From Coleophoma eucalyptorum (taxonomy: Eukaryota > Ascomycota > Leotiomycetes > Helotiales > Dermateaceae), in assembly GCA_026120035.1 (NCBI GenBank), contig JALRME010000001.1:2431909-2495908 (forward strand): DNA of 64,000 nucleotides. The letters are read 5' to 3'. Positions 11,354 through 22,789 of this stretch are shown here, in pieces. Both the position numbers and the translations under genes were made by a program. The notes beneath the pieces are model-generated. The model did no database searches. It was not told the DNA's origin and saw only the letters and a list, made by a program, of their open reading frames with translations. The first letter of the stretch is position 1; every line of letters starts with the position of its first letter.

Positions 11354-13829
11354 TCAGACGTAGGCAAATCGCTGAAAGTCCAATACTTTAAAATTTACTC
11401 CTGACTCTGCTTCTGATTCAGACAATAAAGCATCCTCATCAGCCTCGCTGTCATGGATGATCATATCTTCGCTGCCATTTGGCAGCGTCAAGGCAACAGT
11501 CTCAGCATCATCCGGCATTGGCAAAGGAATCGAAGCTGGCACAACTAAGGCAGCGTTCTCCAACTCATCAGGTGTTGGCAGTGGGATTGAGGCTGGATCT
11601 ACGTCAACTTTCTGCTCCGACAACTGTCCTTTTATTGAAGGAATACCATTGGGTAAAGAAGTCGCGAGATGATGAATAGGAGTTGAAGGGGGGGTCATAG
11701 GTAGATGGTGGCGACTTGTTGCACTAGCTCTCAGACGTTGCAACGGCGTAAGCTTGGGCTGCATAGTGGGAACAGATGCTTTAGGTGATGCAGCACCATT
11801 CTTGACTGCTAGCGGTATTCTAGAGCGCATCTGCGAAGGAATTGACACTGGTGTTAGAGGTAACTGGGAATCTCTTTGTGATAGGGGTGTCGATTGTCCT
11901 GCTGAAAATTTGAACTTCTCCTTTAATCCTAGGCGAGGCGCTGGTAAGTCATAATCGCTGGGTGTTGAGGGCTGTTCTGCAGAACTTGCAGCTGATGTCG
12001 CAGGTGTCAAAGAAGGCTCGCGCTGTTGAGTAGTGGCACCTTCCGTCTCATTCTTTAGGGTATCTTTCATATTCTGATCTTTGGACTCTTTGAAAATAGT
12101 AATCTTCTGAGGCTTGGCTGTGAAACTATCAAATCCATCAAAATCAGGAAGATTAAGCATTGCATCTTCAACTGAATCGTCTGAGAATATGTTGAAGTCC
12201 TCCTTCTTCGACCTTCTATTTTTCGTAACTCGGCCTGCAGTTGGACTTGGCTCGTACTTGGAAAAGAAAGGACTTGCTACAAGCTCGATTTTCTTGCCAG
12301 TCACGGGCGACAGAGCTGGCTCAACTTCGCACATTCGTGCTCGTTTGGATGGCCGGGGCTCGGGTAGTATGGATGTTCGAGATCTTGTTGTGCTTGTTCG
12401 CAACAAGGGGGGTGCTGATTGAGGAGAATTGGTAAGAGGACTCGAAGAAGACCGTCGCACAGAAGGCCGGGGGAGCGAAGCTGGTACAGGGTTTGCAGTC
12501 CAATCTCCAGGTTGCCTTCGTAAGAGCTCTTGCTGACTAGGAGACATTGAGAAAACATTGAGCGGTAATTCCGCAAGTGGTGTACGCTTGAAATACCGGT
12601 CGATTGGCGTGCCTTTCTTGAAATCCGTGGAAGGATTAGACTGGCGTACCTTTGGTCGAGGAGTCGACCAAGGTGACGACGACGTCACCATCCTATTCTT
12701 GGTTGGAACCTCAATTGGCTGTTTTGTCATTGGATCTAAATCACCTCTTGCAACGCCCCGAGCAACTTCAGGTTCAACATATGCACCAATAAATGGCATC
12801 TTCTCGTCATCAATCGGCTGATCCGGCTCGGTGTGAAAAACAATTGTCTCAGTCTTGGGACAGAAGACCCGCTGGTGCAGGAAGGTAAGCTCAGCCTGGT
12901 AATACGATTCGAGATAACCCTTGGGAACGTGATGTTTGCCGTCGAATTGAAGCATTCGGATGACCTTCTCGATAGTCTTATGTTTCCGTACCATACGATA
13001 AGCAGTTTTCAAGCCCATGTTATTGATACTGGCTAAGTAATCACAGCCGCTCAGAATAGCCATGCGTCGGAATTCTACGTCGGACCATCCTGTTAATGTT
13101 ATTTCCTTGCAAGCACAAAAGTCGGCCTTGTTAATCTCGACACATTCTCCGTACTGGTCGAGCTTGGTTAGAAGGCACTTAGCACCGAAGACGAGAAGAT
13201 CTGAATCTTCAGATAGAATCCCATCGATGACCCCAATTCGCTCCAAGTATACCATTTGAGCATCTGCCTCATAAGGTGCAACAATATACTGAACACCAGC
13301 TTTCTTCAGTTCGTCAATGAGTTGTCGTGCCATCAATGGGGAGACATCGACAGCCTTTTGAAACTCCAGGTAGGCCTGTTGAACCTTTCCACTCCTCTGT
13401 AATTCCATTCCAGCTCTTTTACTGTCCTCTCTACGCTTTCTTCGATCTGCCTCGGTTGAAGCTTTACTTGGTAGGTAGTCCCCATCAAAGATCAGGAACG
13501 GGGTGACGCCAAAGTGCTGCAACATTCGAACCCGGTGCATGCAGAAGTCGACAAACCTACAAACAATTCAGCTTTAGTAATGCGATGGAACTCGGAGAAG
13601 GCTGTACGGACTTTCTAGTTGGGTTGCCCATGGCCAGGTCCATTGCACAAGCCACGGTACCTCGATGTAGCCAGCCATAAGCATCAACACCGAGAGTTTT
13701 GCCCTCGAACTTCTTCAGATTACATGGTCTGTGAATAGATTTCAACAATGGCAAGAGACCTATTGGCAATTTAGAAGCGAGTAAAAGGAGTGATTGTAAC
13801 CAAAGATAGAACTTACCTTGGATACCCAT
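11354..13829 (-). CDS. EXO1: Exonuclease 1 (XPG/Rad2 family)
   Basis: Three exons on the minus strand: 13817-13829 (13 nt, MGIQ plus one base), 13612-13759 and 11354-13556, giving 787 residues. Exo1 is a 5'-3' dsDNA exonuclease and flap endonuclease acting in mismatch repair, double-strand-break resection and telomere processing. The N-terminal nuclease domain starts MGIQGLLPLLK and contains GVDAYGWLHRG, an internal DGDYLP, YIVAPYEADAQMVYL and EDSDLLVFG, which hold the conserved metal-binding acidic residues. A helix-hairpin-helix region follows (LSGCDYLASINNMGLKTAYRM). The long C-terminal half is disordered, as in other Exo1 proteins. It contains SPFFSKYEP, which resembles an Mlh1-interaction box, and a tandem copy of a PASIPLPxPD unit. 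The donor of intron 2 is GTCCGT, unusual but supported by conservation of the joined NPTRKFVDFCMHRVRML. Confidence 0.93.
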
Positions 13830-14294
13830 ATTGACAAGGATCTCCGCTCTCCTTAGGAGGCACGACCAAACCAAATATCAACACGGCAACATATATGGGG
13901 TGCTTCGAATGCCTGGACGGACGGGACTACTGGGGAAGAGCTGAAGTAACTGGAACGAGAGTAACTAAAAACACAATAATTACACCGCCCGTCGTAAGGA
14001 TTCACATTGGTCGTCGTCGCGGAGTAAAGGAACGTCGGCGCAGGCCAAATAATGTGGGAAGCTTTCGAAGACGCGCTTTTCCAAGAAAGCGCGTTCGCAT
14101 TGTCGGCCTGGCAACATTTTCCAGTTCCGAAGCAGTCCCAAACAGGACTGTGCGTAGGCGGGGGGCCGCTTTGCCCAAGCGCCAAGCCTTCGATAAAAGA
14201 GATAGCGACAATACTGCAAAAAAAGTTCGGGAGGAAAGACGATATCTAGCAACTGCACAATTTGAGAACTCCCCCCTCCGCATCTCGACCCAAG
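13830..14294. promoter_or_regulatory. Divergent promoter, EXO1 / TMA16, with palindrome
   Basis: This is the 465 bp between the two start codons. It includes a perfect inverted repeat with 9-bp arms: ACGCGCTTT at 14071-14079 and AAAGCGCGT at 14086-14094, separated by 6 bases. Each arm contains an ACGCG core resembling an MCB/SCB-type cell-cycle element. ORFs over this stretch are accidental. Confidence 0.6.
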
Positions 14295-14991
14295 ATGCCT
14301 ACGTCGGTGCAGAAAACCAGGAAGGCGATTGCCAAGAAGAAGGGCAATATCACTGCGTTGCATGAGAATTCTCGAGACTCGCAACGTCTGAGAAGAGCGC
14401 AGATGAGAGATGACAAACTAGACCGAGTTGCAGCAGCACGAAAGAAGAACGACAGACCGCTGGGTATGCCACTTTCTCTCTTGTTTTGGTGCAATGCACG
14501 AATGAATGAACGCAAGACTAACTAAATTTCCCTCTAATAGTGGAGCGAGCAGCCTATTTTCAAGAAGCAGTCCGCAAGAACGACGGGAAACCGCTGCAGC
14601 TAGACGCCATCCAGTCGCTGATCCAAGAATTTGTTCATCAACACGACGAGGAGTTTAACGAACTCAAGAAAAAACGCCGGGCTGGCAGACCTGCAAGCAC
14701 ACGAGAGGATATCCTGCGCCTGAAGATTGCTACTGATGAGAAGGAATACGAGAACGGGTTTTGTACGTCCACCCTCTCTTGTGGGCTGAAATATCCCAGC
14801 TGCACTTTTTTGGAAGAAGAGTTACTTACATGAGTATTTTAGATCTTCCAGACATTTCTCTCGAAGAAAACTCTATCTACCTCGATCGATGGGAGGGTGA
14901 CTGGTCTTATCTATCGACATTGAAATGGGTCAGGATTTCAAGCAATGGCACGATCACGCCTTCGATCTTCCCTCCTAAGGGCAAGTCATGA
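14295..14991 (+). CDS. TMA16: TMA16-like ribosome-associated protein
   Basis: Three exons: 14295-14463, 14541-14762 and 14843-14991, giving 179 residues. Tma16 associates with pre-60S particles and translating ribosomes. The sequence begins MPTSVQKTRKAIAKKKGNI, then ALHENSRDSQRLRRAQMRD and KKNDRPLVERAAYFQEAV, all hallmarks of the family. The remainder is helical and charged, ending in the conserved WEGDWSYLSTLKWVRIS block. Size agrees with fungal orthologues. The start at 14295 was preferred over the in-frame upstream codon at 14262 because family proteins begin at MPxxVQKTRK. The gene shares its promoter with EXO1. Confidence 0.9.
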
Positions 14992-15554
14992 AGTAAGATG
15001 GAGAGAAATCTATGGACACAATAAAACAAAGGAGCATTGGCGTTTTCAGTAGGTTGGTCTCCTTTGAGCATTCAAGAGCTGGCGTTTCTGGAAGATTTAT
15101 CAAAAAAGGATCATGATCACGAAATCTGCACATTTTCTGTAAGTAGACAAACCTGAGAATGCAGTTCCTGCAAGCTTTCTATCTGGCCGATTTCAGCCCA
15201 GTTTGATTTCAGTATCGCAGTGATTTCCTGAAGTTCTCAAGGTCTACAGAGACCGCATATTCACAAGTCGTAATGGGGGTTCAGAGTTAATAAATACTGG
15301 TTGAGATCTTTGTCATTAAAATACATATCACGTCATGACAAACCCCACCATCCTAGAAGAGGGTATATGGCATGGAACACAGAACTACTATACATGTATA
15401 GCCAGCCAATGGCTCTCCAAATCCTCCTCGAATAGAGTGGAAATATTATCAGTATTCTTCCAACGCTTGAAAGTCTGATCCCGGGGTCATCCCCCACAAA
15501 ATCTACATACAACAGCCAATCCTACAATTTTGGTACAAGAAAATTTCCTTCAAG
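14992..15554. other. Intergenic, convergent 3' ends
   Basis: Tail-to-tail spacer between TMA16 and MAM33. No ORF of note and no repeat was seen. Confidence 0.6.
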
Positions 15555-16520
15555 TTAAGCAGCGACGAACCCTTTGACGTTCTCCAACCATCGGAGGTAC
15601 TCCTTCTGCTCCTTCATGTCGATATAATCAGGCACAAAGATGGCGAGGGCAGTGTTGATACCTCTCTCATCCAGGTACTTCTCAAGAAGGACTTGTAAGT
15701 CCTCATCCAAGTTACCGAATGGAGGACCAACATAGAGATCCTGTCTCTCATGGGCCTTCTCGACACTCTTGGCGTGGGCGTGAGCAGCGTCCTTGTAGTA
15801 GTATACGTTGTCGATGACGATCATGCCATCTTGGGCAACAGTCTCGACTGCGAGAGCACCCTTGCCTGACTTCTCGATAATGACATTGACACGAGCTGGG
15901 AATGAGGTGTCTTCAGGACCCTCTTCTGAGCCCTCGAGCGAGTCCTCTGGTGCTTGCTTGAAGGACTTTGAGTTGCCTTGGTTGATGTTGTCAGAGTCCA
16001 TATCCTCATCGGCGAGAGCGCGGTCTTCGTAGTCATTCTCTGGGTCCATGTTCAGGTCTGCGATAGAAAAGGTAATTCGGATACTGGAAACGTAAAATCG
16101 TTAGCAAGCGACCCAGCAAGATGTATCACTAAATCAAAAGTTACAAACGTACTTCTCGTCACCGAACTTTCTTGTCAATACAACATCCTCTTGACCAGGG
16201 ACATCCTCGATCTTGAATGGGCCATTTTCAAGATACTCTGTGATGCTAGCAGGCATAGGATCAGCCTCCTTCATCTCATTCTCCAACTGAATTTCGCTCT
16301 CGATCTTCGCAATCAACTCCTCATCACCAGCAGCCTTGTACCGTCTAGCAGCCGATGAAAAGCTAGCAGCGAATTGAGATGTGCGAGTTGGCTTCCATGA
16401 TAAAGCTGTTGATTGTTGTAGGAGGCTTGACTTGGTGGATGGTTGTCTCTTGATGCTGGAATTTGCGAGGCGGGAGATAGTGCGTGGTGCCGAACGGCTG
16501 AAGGATCGGATGGAAAGCAT
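15555..16520 (-). CDS. MAM33: MAM33/p32 mitochondrial acidic matrix protein
   Basis: Two exons on the minus strand: 16153-16520 and 15555-16083, joined over a 69-bp intron, giving 298 residues. MAM33 (p32/gC1qR family) forms an acidic doughnut-shaped trimer in the mitochondrial matrix and supports mitoribosome function and translation. The first 60 residues are basic and serine-rich (MLSIRSFSRSAPRTISRLA, then SFSSAARRY), a clear presequence. The mature part has the family's strong acidity. The joined boundary FGDENIRITFSIADLN and the C-terminal blocks YVGPPFGNLDEDLQ and YLDERGIN..LAIFVPDYIDMKEQKEYLRWLENVK match the fungal family. Both splice sites are consensus. Confidence 0.92.
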
Positions 16521-16975
16521 GATGAATGATTTCTGCTATGAAGAGAAGATGCCTGAGAAATTTGATACTGTTGTTGGAAAATGTAGTAATGAGGTCTTGA
16601 TGAGGACTGCTTGCATGAGCTTTGGTGAACTTTTCTTTAGCGTGGCGAGGCTACGTTTTTAGCTCAGCCTTTCGCAGCCCCTTTTTAAGCGGCGTCGTAG
16701 CTCCAAGTCACTGACAGCGACTGACATCTGCCAAGTGTTTAGATTGGGTGCTAGGCTCCGGCCTTTTGATGCTGTTATTTTTGAATACTATCTAGCATAG
16801 AACCAAAATTCGAGGATTCTTGAAATGTTATAGACAATAATTGCCACAAACAGTCAACATGGGCTTCTGCTTATATGCAAGAAGGAAGTGTTGAGTTCTG
16901 AGCATTCATCATTTTATACTCATACACGCGACTCTCGTGAAATACAAGGTATCACAGAGCTTCTTATTCTACATC
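16521..16975. other. Intergenic spacer
   Basis: 455 bp holding the promoter of MAM33 and the 3' flank of the eIF2B epsilon gene, both on the minus strand. No extra gene was seen. Confidence 0.55.
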
Positions 16976-19341
16976 TTAATCACTGTCTTCATCATCATCC
17001 TCTTCCTCCTCATCACTATCATCCTCTTCCTCTGCTTCCATTAACCAGTCAATAAATACTTTAGTCTTCTGCCTGACTTTGTGCAACTCCTCGTCCTCGT
17101 CGTCGCCTAACTCCTCGGCATCGTCCCACCACTTGAGATAGGCATCTTCCTCGAGAATTTCCATCTGATACAGTCTCTGACTGATAGCATTCAGAATGAC
17201 CGGTCCATTCGCTCTATGTATTAAGTCCTTTTGTAGAGCTCGAATGAAATCAACTTGGTCGGCTTCCTTCTTGTCTAAACCAATCGCCACTTCCTTTAAG
17301 AACTTTCCTGCTCCATTTAGTCCAAAGGCTTGCTCTGCAGCTTTAGCAGCCTCCATGGACTCATTTTCAACCATTTGAGAAATACGCTTGGTAAAGGCAA
17401 CAGCTATAGCGCGACGAATTTGATGATCTGTGGCATCATTGGAGAGACGTAGGCCCATGAACTCAAGCTTTGCAGAATCAAAATCACCACTCTCCTTCAG
17501 TGTGTCTAAAAGACCAGCAACAGCATCGTGATGGAAATTCTCGTTAGAAGAGCCTCCTTGTTCATCCTCTGATATTGAGCCTGCAAAGCTGGAAAGACGA
17601 GATCGAGATTGTGGCTGAGAACCTCCACTGACGGAGGATGAAATAGTGGATATAGACTCAGAAGAAATGTTGAGGTGAGCGGTAGAGTAGACAAGAGATG
17701 CGTGGAAGATATCCGACTCTTCCTCCAACTCATCCTCATCCTCAAATTCGTAGCCTTCCCCACCATCTCCTACGAGCTCTGAGTTTGTTTGAACTGGAGA
17801 TAATGGTCCGTCTTCATCGGAATCCTCAGCTCTTCGCTTCGCCCTAGTTATACGCGAGCCTTCCTTCACTTGCTTATTGTCGGCAATTCTTACACCAAAT
17901 GAAAGAAGTGTTCCCGGTAGGATATTGCAGTTCTTTCCCACTACAGCCTCACTGGCAATGATCGCCCTGTCGACAGTAGCTCCATCTGCGACGACGACAT
18001 CATCCCAAATGTAAGCATTTTGGATGTTCACATTTTTTCCGATTTGACAACGCCTCCCAATAATGCTGTTGCTCACAACGCTGCCATCTCCAATGCTTGT
18101 ATCCTTTCCCAGAACAGTCCTCTTGCCAACCTTGCAAGTTCGTGCGAGGATGACTCCGTCTTCCTTACAAAGTCCGCCTCTCTGAAATTTGTAGCTTTGG
18201 TTCTTTAGAAGGTTACTGTCTGGAACAAGTGGGTAAGTCCACCTCCCCAGTATGTCCTTGCTGACAGCTTCGTATGCTTGTAAGTTTGAGACGCGGGCAG
18301 CGTAGTGGTTAGAAACGATTTCAGTGTGTATTGTCTTGCCGTTGAGTTCGTAATCTTTCAACACGCCATGCAAGAAATGCCGCCTAGGAACCTCGTAATC
18401 AAATGACTCTGCCCATAGTGCTAAAACATCAGGCGTGCAGATGTCAATCCCACAATCAATCAGGTCCGTTCTAACCTCTAACTCGCTGTGCTCAGAAAGA
18501 AGTTCCGGGTCGAGATTAACATATTTATTTGCTTGCAGAGGGTGCATTTCTTCGTAGTGCAGACATCTACTCTTTGTCGGGTCGTTGACAAACACAGGAA
18601 TGATTCCTTGGGTCTTAGTACGGTGCTCCCCAAGCCCCCCTGAACGCAAAATCATAGTCATGATGGCATTCTTATCTGCTAACCTTCTTGCCCTATGCGC
18701 TGAGAGGGCAGCGTCAATAGGCAGATTCGAGACCAGATCTCCGTGCACCAATAAGAAATCGCCAACTATGACGTCCCTAGCGTCCAGATCTCGCATAGCA
18801 TCACCCACTGATCGCGCTGTGGTCTTCATAATCTCGAGCCTGGTGAATGGCGAGGCGGGTGAGGATTGAGGAAACCATTTGGAAGACTGGATATAGCGTT
18901 CAACCTCTTGAGTGTGTGAGCCGCAGTAGATGTGGATATCAGAAACTCCAGACATAGCTAGGAACTCGAGAGTGTATTCTATAAGAGGCGTATTCGCTAG
19001 TGGGAGGAGGCACTGTGCCATAATGTTAGTTTCGTTGTTGCAGTGCGTATGCGCGCCGTGTGCATGTGGGAAGCGGGTTCATACTCTTGGTTTCTCAATT
19101 GAAAATGGATTGAACCGCGTCTCGAATGAATCCGCAAGAATCTATTTAGAAAATGTAAGCATACGAAATCCATATCCTCTCGCAGGAAAACCAAGAAGAG
19201 GACAATGCCACCTACCACCGCCTGCAAAGTCTCCTCTCTCTCATCTTCCACTTTCTTGCCTGCAGAGGCACCCTTCTTTCCTTTCGAGGCACCTCCTTTG
19301 CCTCCCGCAGAGCCCTTTCCAGACTTCTGTGCTTGCGCCAT
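16976..19341 (-). CDS. GCD6: Translation initiation factor eIF2B subunit epsilon
   Basis: Three exons on the minus strand: 19216-19341, 19085-19141 and 16976-19012, giving 739 residues. eIF2B epsilon is the catalytic subunit that exchanges GDP for GTP on eIF2, the step controlled by eIF2-alpha phosphorylation. After a lysine/glycine-rich leader (MAQAQKSGKGSAGGKGG) comes the nucleotidyltransferase-like domain, running through ILADSFETRFNPFSIEKPR and CLLPLANTPLIEYTLEFLA. Left-handed beta-helix repeats follow (GKDTSIGDGSVVSNSIIGRR and after). The C-terminal W2 HEAT domain ends in acidic boxes (WWDDAEELGDDEDEELH; WLMEAEEEDDSDEEE) that bind eIF2-beta. An ATG at 19021 looks like a start because the frame stays open, but it lies in the last nine bases of intron 2 and would lose the first 61 residues. 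The upstream exons restore the conserved N-terminus. Confidence 0.94.
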
Positions 19342-20545
19342 GCCTCGAAGAAACACGGTCCCAATCCTTGAAGGGCCTAGGATCCAACTGCAACTTTATT
19401 TCTGTTGGGCTCAAAATTTCTACTTCTACAACTGCTAAGAGCTATTGATTGTAGAGAGACAAACAGATGGAACAAGATAATGCGGCTTGAGTGTCTTGCA
19501 AATGCGTAGCCGTTGAGCAAGAACTGTGGTGGTTCTGCAGCTTTGAAATTGGCGGGGTGGTATCTGAATAACTTCTCCCTCACAAGCTTGACTCAGACGG
19601 CGCTCGGCATACTGCAGATTCTCACCGCCTTCCACCAAAAAATCTATCGACACTCAGCTCGCGAAACAAAAAGAAACGAAAAGAGAAAAGCACAAACCAC
19701 CCAAAAAAATCCGAACGCTTGGGACTTGCACTTGCCACTTCGCCTTTCTCGCTTCACGGCCCGTTACCGTTGCACAACAATGCAGCACCCGTAAGCCAGA
19801 AAGCTTTGTCGGCAATAAATAAGGGCAAGGGCAAGGCATTGGATGCTGGTGGAATAGGGGGCCTCGAACGATCTAAAAACTTGCATGAAATGCTTTACCA
19901 GGTCAGCTGCGAGTTCTAGACCTCCGATGCCTTTACACTTTAATACAACGTCACCTCTCAAATTTACTTGGTAGTTTTCTTGAGATTTACGAATTGAATT
20001 TGTGCCCATAATTTGATGGTATGTGGTGATCAGTGTTGATGCATTATCGACTTTTTTTTGGATGGAGCTCGACACGACGCCGATGAATAATAGGAGTGGA
20101 ATTTTCTGTGGGGAGCTCTTTAACAGAGGTACCGACTCGCACAAGGAGCGTTACAGCTAAACGCAATTTGGAGAATGACAGATATTCAAGCACTGCTTAA
20201 TAACTAAATAACTAAGTACTACGGATTCACGGTAGTTCTTCAAAGAACAGATCAAGACACAATGGACCAACCCCGGAGCCACCAGCGCCAGCAATGCAGT
20301 GCTTAGAAATCTTTCTCCAAGCCCAAGCCACCCATCATCCTTGAACGCCTTTCATATCAAACCTTCCCATGGAAATCACCTGCGGGATATCTTCCTTGTC
20401 ATGCCAACCCGCCCGATACTGTAATCCATCCTGACGTAGGAATAGAATATATACATGAGTAATATCAAAACAATACTTTTACGCAGAAGTATAATCGTTC
20501 AGATGCAAACCGGTGCTAAAATCTAAGTCCACTACCGAAAAGGTC
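19342..20545. other. Intergenic, 1.2 kb, no supported gene
   Basis: Contains the eIF2B epsilon promoter and the 3' flank of SKN7. ORFs on both strands around 19720-20144 were examined and show no domain or coherent exon structure. Confidence 0.5.
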
Positions 20546-22789
20546 TTAAAAACTTCCTTGTTGTGGTTGGTACATGCGCTGTCTTTTCACATCCGGGTGG
20601 TCTTCTTGAGCTGAAGCACCAGTCATGTCCGAGAGAACCCTTCGATGTGGTCCTCCTGCGCGGGGAGCGGATGCACCCATTGCTGGATTTGGCGGCTGGT
20701 AGCCCGATTGTGGATGAGAGTGTTGAGGATGTGCGGCTGTCATAGTGTAAGGCCCATAGTTTCCTGACATGTTTGTGACAGGCGACGTAGTTGGCATTTG
20801 ACTAGGCGAATGCCATGATGAAGCTGTCGCGGGCGACTTTCCAGGAGAAGTTTCATCCTTCATGGACTGCGCTGCAGAAAGCTGTCCCATGTTCAAGTTC
20901 AGTGGTGGTTGAGGCTGGCTCGGAGCCACAAAGGTGCCTTGTGCAGGCATTTGTGTCGCTGGACTTTGCGCAAATTGTGGGTTCTTCCGAAACTGTGGTA
21001 AGTTCTTCTCAAGAGCCTTAAGCATACCCTCCTTGGTGAAAGGCTTTGGTAAAACATCATTCATACCTTCACGCATATTAGCACTTGTGAGACCAATCTT
21101 GATCTGCCGACTTACCATATCGGAAGTACATGTCAATGTCATCAGCTCGGATGTTCGAAGTCATAGCAATAATAGGAATATGCGGTCGAATCTCTCTGAT
21201 GCATACAGTCGCAGATACTCCGTCCAACTGGGGCATAATGATGTCCATCAAGATGAGATCAAACTGGCTGGTGCCATTATTGATCTTATTGACAGCCTCG
21301 AGTCCGTTGGACTTGATATATGATTAGCTGCTGCCACAAAAAACTACAAGTAAAACATGAAAACTTACAGCAGTCTCGACGCCACATTGAAAAGCGTGTA
21401 GGAATTTCGATCCAATTCTAGCGCAAACTCTATCATCTTCAACCAGCAAGATTCTTGGTTTTGTGATTCCCCACGGCGAATCTACCGAGCTCTTTTTCCT
21501 TCCAGGAACGGAGGCTTCAGGCATCATTTCCGGTATCGGCTCTACATGCATTAATCCGTTCGGGGGTAAGGCGTAGGGAATGTTGTGAATGTGCTCGCTG
21601 TTGATGGGATCAATGCCGTTGGTATGACCGACCGGATAAACCATATTGTCAAGGTCATTGTGCATAGGATATCCCAGTTGTGTGATTGAAGTGGAAGTAG
21701 AAGTAGGTCCAAGTGCAGCACTTGTCTGGTCACTTGGTGGAGTTGAATAGTCGTGCCGTTGATGATAATCATCGGCCATCTTGGATAGCTCCAGGTTGGG
21801 TAAAGTCTCGGCCGAGTACTTGTCTAGTAGTTCTGAGGCTTGTTGCAAAGGAGATGCTGGGTGATCTTCTTCGGCGGACGATGGACCTCCCATCAGATTC
21901 GATCCTGCGGAACCGCTTCCATATGGCCCCGCCATTCTGCTGTTCCGTCGTTGTGTGTTGTCGACGTTGTGTAAAAAGCCCATAACCTTGTGCATGACTC
22001 CATCGTGCGCCTTCACGAATTTTTGTAACTGCACAACCTGTTGCAGCAGTACTACGTGACCCTGAGCAAGATCTTGGTATCTTTCGGATAATTGCTGAAG
22101 TTGCTGTTGAGTTGCCATTAATTGGCTGTTCACGAGATCCATTTGTTGAGCTGGATAGCTGTTTTCTTCCACTCCCTGCGCTGCCTTCCGAGGCGCAGGT
22201 GCTTTTCGCCTGATATTATCTAAAGAGTCCTTCTTGTCCGCTTGGAACTCTGGGTGTTTGAACTCCCACGCCTTCTTGAGATTAGCTCGCGCAATGCTGA
22301 GGTGAAAAGGGAATAGCAACTAACATTGGGGCCGTACGGCGAGGGTGTGTTGTCTTCATTGTTTTGTCTAACTTTGTGGAAGTCGTACTTGTTAAGTTGA
22401 CGTACGAAACTGGCAAAATTGCTGTGTTTGAAGTGCTTTGGGAGAATGGACTTGGTGAATTTTTCATTCTGTTCGACGTTAGTTCAAAGAATAGACGTCC
22501 ATATCTGCTAATACATGCCTCCAATACGACGAAGCTTTGTCCTCCCTCACCCCATCGCACGATGGATTCATAGGATGGGTCTTCCAGCATCCTGCAGACA
22601 GTTAGCTGGGAGAGCGCATAGCCAGGGCGCACTAGAGAGAGCAGGCAAGATGAATCTTACTTGTAGAGTTTGCGCACCTGCAGACCAGATTAGTCGGAAT
22701 AAATACATGAATGGCTTGCGCAGAAAACGTACAAAGTCGCTCGAGTTGTTGGCCGAAGGGCCTCCCATCATGTCTCCACCTTTATCCAT
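20546..22789 (-). CDS. SKN7: SKN7 response regulator / HSF-type transcription factor
   Basis: Seven exons on the minus strand: 22733-22789, 22661-22677 (17 nt), 22519-22591, 22325-22468, 22271-21369, 21116-21311 and 20546-21066, giving 636 residues. Skn7 combines an HSF-like DNA-binding domain with a two-component receiver and activates oxidative-stress and osmotic/cell-wall genes. The DNA-binding domain covers residues about 17-105 ([64 protein letters not shown]). A Q-rich coiled coil follows. The receiver starts at about residue 370 ([16 protein letters not shown]), with predicted phospho-acceptor Asp 421 in [13 protein letters not shown] and the conserved Lys in [12 protein letters not shown]. 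The last 120 residues are P/Q/S-rich. Intron 3 (22469-22518) appears to use a GC donor, the only arrangement I found that keeps the conserved SFVVLE / NEKFTK junction. Confidence 0.93.

Noticed and set aside
19764..20144. 126-codon minus-strand ORF between eIF2B epsilon and SKN7
   Set aside because: No family features and no plausible exon chain on either strand.
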